Assembly: GCA_964473155.1 (NCBI GenBank)
Contig: CAYYNT010000048.1
Location: 1-34,587, forward strand
Source: JAJFUG01 sp964473155
GTDB lineage: Bacteria > Gemmatimonadota > Glassbacteria > GWA2-58-10
Length of the DNA stretch: 34,587 nt
Reading direction: 5' to 3'
The notes beneath the pieces are model-generated. The model saw nothing but the letters and a program-made list of their open reading frames with translations. It had not been told where the DNA came from and searched no databases. Each line of letters opens with the position of its first letter. The first letter of the stretch is position 1. The translations under genes were made by a program, and so were the position numbers. Positions 32,764 to 34,587 of the stretch are shown here, in pieces.

Positions 32764-33885
32764 ATGAGCAAAAAGGTCAGAGTCGCAATTGTGGGCGTGG
32801 GCAACTGCGCCAGTAGTCTGGTCCAGGGAGTCGAGTTTTACAAGAACGCCGCCGAGGATGAGTTTGTCCCCGGTCTGATGCATGTCAACCTGGGCGGATA
32901 CCATATCCGCGACATCGAGTTCGTGGCCGCGGTGGATGTCAACAAGACCAAGGTTGGGCACGACCTGGCCGAGGCCGTGTTCGCCGACCCGAACAACACG
33001 ATCAAGTTCAGCGACGTGCCGAAGACCGGAGTTACGGTGCAGCGCGGCCCGGTTATCGACGGGATAGGCAAGTACCTGTCTCAGGTGATCGAGATCTCGG
33101 ACGAGCCCGAGGTCGATATGGTCAAGCTGCTCAAGGAAAGCAAGGCGGACGTGATGGTCAGCTATCTGCCGGTGGGCAGCGAGAAGGCCTCGCGTTTCTA
33201 CGCCGAGCAGGCGCTGGCTGCGGGCGTGGGCTTTGTCAACTGCATCCCAGTTTTTATCGCCAAGGAGTGGGGCGACCGTTTCCGCAAGGCCGGGCTGCCT
33301 ATCGTGGGCGATGACATCAAGAGCCAGGTCGGGGCGACTATCACCCACCGCGTGCTGGCCAAGCTGTTCGGCGACCGCGGGGTGAAACTCCTTCGCACCA
33401 GCCAGCTCAACGTGGGCGGCAACACCGATTTCATGAACATGCTGGAGCGCGAGCGCTTGGAGAGCAAGAAGATTTCGAAGACCCAGGCCGTGACCAGCCA
33501 GTTGCACACGCCGATGGAGGCGCGCAACGTCTATATCGGACCCAGCGACTATGTGTCGTGGCTGGATGACCGCAAGTGGGCGCATATCCGTCTCGAGGGA
33601 CAGACTTTCGGGAACGTGCCGCTGAACCTGGAGCTTAAGCTCGAGGTCTGGGACAGCCCGAACTCGGCCGGCGTGGTGATCGACGCGATCCGCTGCTGCA
33701 AGCTGGCCCTGGACAAGGGGATCAGCGGCCCGCTGTTCGGCCCGGCGGCTTATTTCATGAAGAGCCCGCCGATCCAGTATTCGGATGAGGAAGCCCACCG
33801 TATGGTCGAGGATTTCATCTGCAAGAACGACGGCCGGAAAAAGGGCCAGGGGGACGCGGAAATCGAGCTGGCCTCGGTGAAGTAG
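32764..33885 (+). CDS. ino1: Inositol-3-phosphate synthase
   Basis: This 373-residue NAD-dependent enzyme turns glucose 6-phosphate into 1D-myo-inositol 3-phosphate. Evidence is the N-terminal Rossmann motif VAIVGVGNCASSLVQG, the active-site segments FIAKEWGDRFRKAGLP and VGDDIKSQVGATITHR, and LNVGGNTDFMNM. The size matches the short archaeal/actinobacterial class rather than the roughly 500-residue eukaryotic form. The ATG follows AAGGAG at eight bases. It is divergent from a LysR-type gene and ends at a strong terminator, so it is a single-gene unit. The likely use is phosphatidylinositol or another inositol product; a phosphatidyltransferase of suitable type is encoded at 12445-13059. Confidence 0.95.
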   Translation: MSKKVRVAIVGVGNCASSLVQGVEFYKNAAEDEFVPGLMHVNLGGYHIRDIEFVAAVDVNKTKVGHDLAEAVFADPNNTIKFSDVPKTGVTVQRGPVIDGIGKYLSQVIEISDEPEVDMVKLLKESKADVMVSYLPVGSEKASRFYAEQALAAGVGFVNCIPVFIAKEWGDRFRKAGLPIVGDDIKSQVGATITHRVLAKLFGDRGVKLLRTSQLNVGGNTDFMNMLERERLESKKISKTQAVTSQLHTPMEARNVYIGPSDYVSWLDDRKWAHIRLEGQTFGNVPLNLELKLEVWDSPNSAGVVIDAIRCCKLALDKGISGPLFGPAAYFMKSPPIQYSDEEAHRMVEDFICKNDGRKKGQGDAEIELASVK

Positions 33886-33910
33886 ACCTCTGCCAGGTGG
33901 TTTGTAGAAA

Positions 33911-33948
33911 GCAAAGCCCCGGCGCGATATGCGCCGGGGCTTTGCTTT
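33911..33948 (+). terminator. Intrinsic terminator of the inositol-phosphate synthase gene
   Basis: A 15-bp perfect stem (GCAAAGCCCCGGCGC and its complement) with loop GATAT is followed by TTTGTTTTG, 25 bases after the stop. Confidence 0.9.
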
Positions 33949-33971
33949 GTTTTGAGTATAGTAATGTACAG

Positions 33972-34496
33972 CTATAGCTTGTTGAAGGTTATGTTCCCTC
34001 TTTTGGGAGATATCGTGCCCTCCCCTCTGGTTTCCGAGTAATTAATCGATACTATCCCCTCATTCCGCATCAGTTTAATTTCCCCGCGTTGTATCATTGC
34101 ACTGCTCAAATAGATATCTATCTTGAAAACCAGCGTGTCTCCTTTTACTACCGCTGTATTATCAGAATAAACTTCTTCGCTTTCCCACGGCATGAGCGAC
34201 CAGCCGGTTGAGAGAAATGGATTCAGATTCCTCAGTGTACCGTTTTCACCTGAATAATTCATCATTAGACTGCGGATTCCTTCCTCAAGGCCCCCGCCGG
34301 CGGAATCTTCCTCAACATACCATAAAGAGTCTCCGGCAAGCAGTAATTTGCTGGATTTAACTATAGTAAAATTGCTGTTTCCTGCGGCTTCATAATCGAA
34401 AATTGTTTTCTGACAAAAAGTGGAATCTGCTTCGATATTGAAAACAGCCGTCATTTTCAGAAGATAAGAGGATGAATATTCTAATGCTTTTTCCAT
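33972..34496 (-). CDS. Hypothetical protein, possibly N-terminally incomplete
   Basis: The frame gives 174 residues from the ATG complementary to 34494-34496, without a Shine-Dalgarno sequence and without a signal peptide. The sequence (FNIEADSTFCQKTIFDYEAA, then LLLAGDSLWYVEED) has alternating beta-strand character loosely like LolA-type lipoprotein-sorting folds, but this is weak. An in-frame stop lies 18 codons upstream. In another frame the bases upstream read a hydrophobic stretch (FLAIILLQFY), like a signal-peptide end, running off the right edge. The gene may therefore be frameshifted or use a different start. It is lower in GC than its neighbours. Confidence 0.55.
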   Translation of the reverse strand: MEKALEYSSSYLLKMTAVFNIEADSTFCQKTIFDYEAAGNSNFTIVKSSKLLLAGDSLWYVEEDSAGGGLEEGIRSLMMNYSGENGTLRNLNPFLSTGWSLMPWESEEVYSDNTAVVKGDTLVFKIDIYLSSAMIQRGEIKLMRNEGIVSINYSETRGEGTISPKRGNITFNKL

Positions 34497-34587
34497 TGTA
34501 ATGGTGCATATACCTTTTGTGTAGTGCTGATAGGAGAGGTTGTGTCTTTAAATTTCTGTAAAATTGCAAGAGAATGATGGCCAGGAA
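34497..34587. other. Right-edge stretch without an assigned gene
   Basis: These 91 bases hold no complete ORF. On the minus strand one frame is open and reads FLAIILLQFYRNLK, continuing into the hypothetical gene's region out of frame. Confidence 0.4.

Noticed and set aside
32632..33798. A 388-codon minus-strand frame opposite inositol-3-phosphate synthase
   Set aside because: The opposite strand encodes a fully recognisable enzyme. This frame has no ribosome site and shadow-like composition.

Overview
The window looks like chromosomal DNA from an uncultured Gram-negative bacterium of the FCB (Fibrobacteres-Chlorobi-Bacteroidetes) superphylum. It is moderately GC-rich and densely coding on both strands. 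Three large secreted proteins end in the same C-terminal module (LPKAFALxQN, then PNPFNPSTT, ending RKMVxLK), which is the FlgD-like / type IX-secretion type A sorting domain common in FCB candidate phyla. Phylum assignment beyond that is inference. No rRNA, tRNA, CRISPR, phage or transposase gene was seen.

Layout. (1) 1-9207: a tandem run of three secreted beta-rich proteins. The first is cut by the left edge. They carry cohesin-like, dockerin-like, Ig-like and FN3 modules, and hairpin terminators separate them. (2) 9281-11789, minus strand: an operon with a strong sigma70 promoter, encoding a nitrilase-type amidase and NadE (together a split glutamine-dependent NAD synthetase), then a DUF948-like and a YtxH-like envelope protein. 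(3) 12101-13762, plus strand: thioredoxin, a CDP-alcohol phosphatidyltransferase resembling phosphatidylinositol-phosphate synthases, and thymidylate kinase. (4) 13947-16836: a secreted rhodanese-dockerin protein, a small Spy/CpxP-like periplasmic protein, a TFIIB-type zinc-ribbon protein and a flavin-reductase-like protein, with a MITE-like element and palindromic repeats between them. (5) 16948-25652: a GAF-containing PilB/GspE ATPase diverges from a 44-codon gene with a sigma54 promoter. After that gene come an ExeA-like ATPase with zinc ribbons, a single-span membrane protein, a TPR protein fused to an FGE-like domain without catalytic cysteines, and a second TPR protein. (6) 25655-29265: a heterodimeric ABC exporter with one degenerate ATP site. 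(7) 29519-33885: homocysteine methyltransferase, adenosine deaminase family protein, a LysR regulator and inositol-3-phosphate synthase. (8) The right edge holds an unrecognised minus-strand ORF.

How the genes fit together. Region 5 is the best candidate for an undescribed system. It pairs a pilus/secretion motor carrying a sensory GAF domain with an ExeA-type ATPase and TPR/FGE-like envelope proteins, and shows two layers of control: a sigma54 promoter, and a sigma70 promoter flanked by two copies of a 13-bp palindrome. Inositol-phosphate synthase at the right end and the PI-phosphate-synthase-like enzyme in region 3 could together supply inositol phospholipids. The cohesin-like and dockerin-like modules in the first three proteins and in the rhodanese protein suggest a possible non-cellulolytic surface assembly, which is untested.
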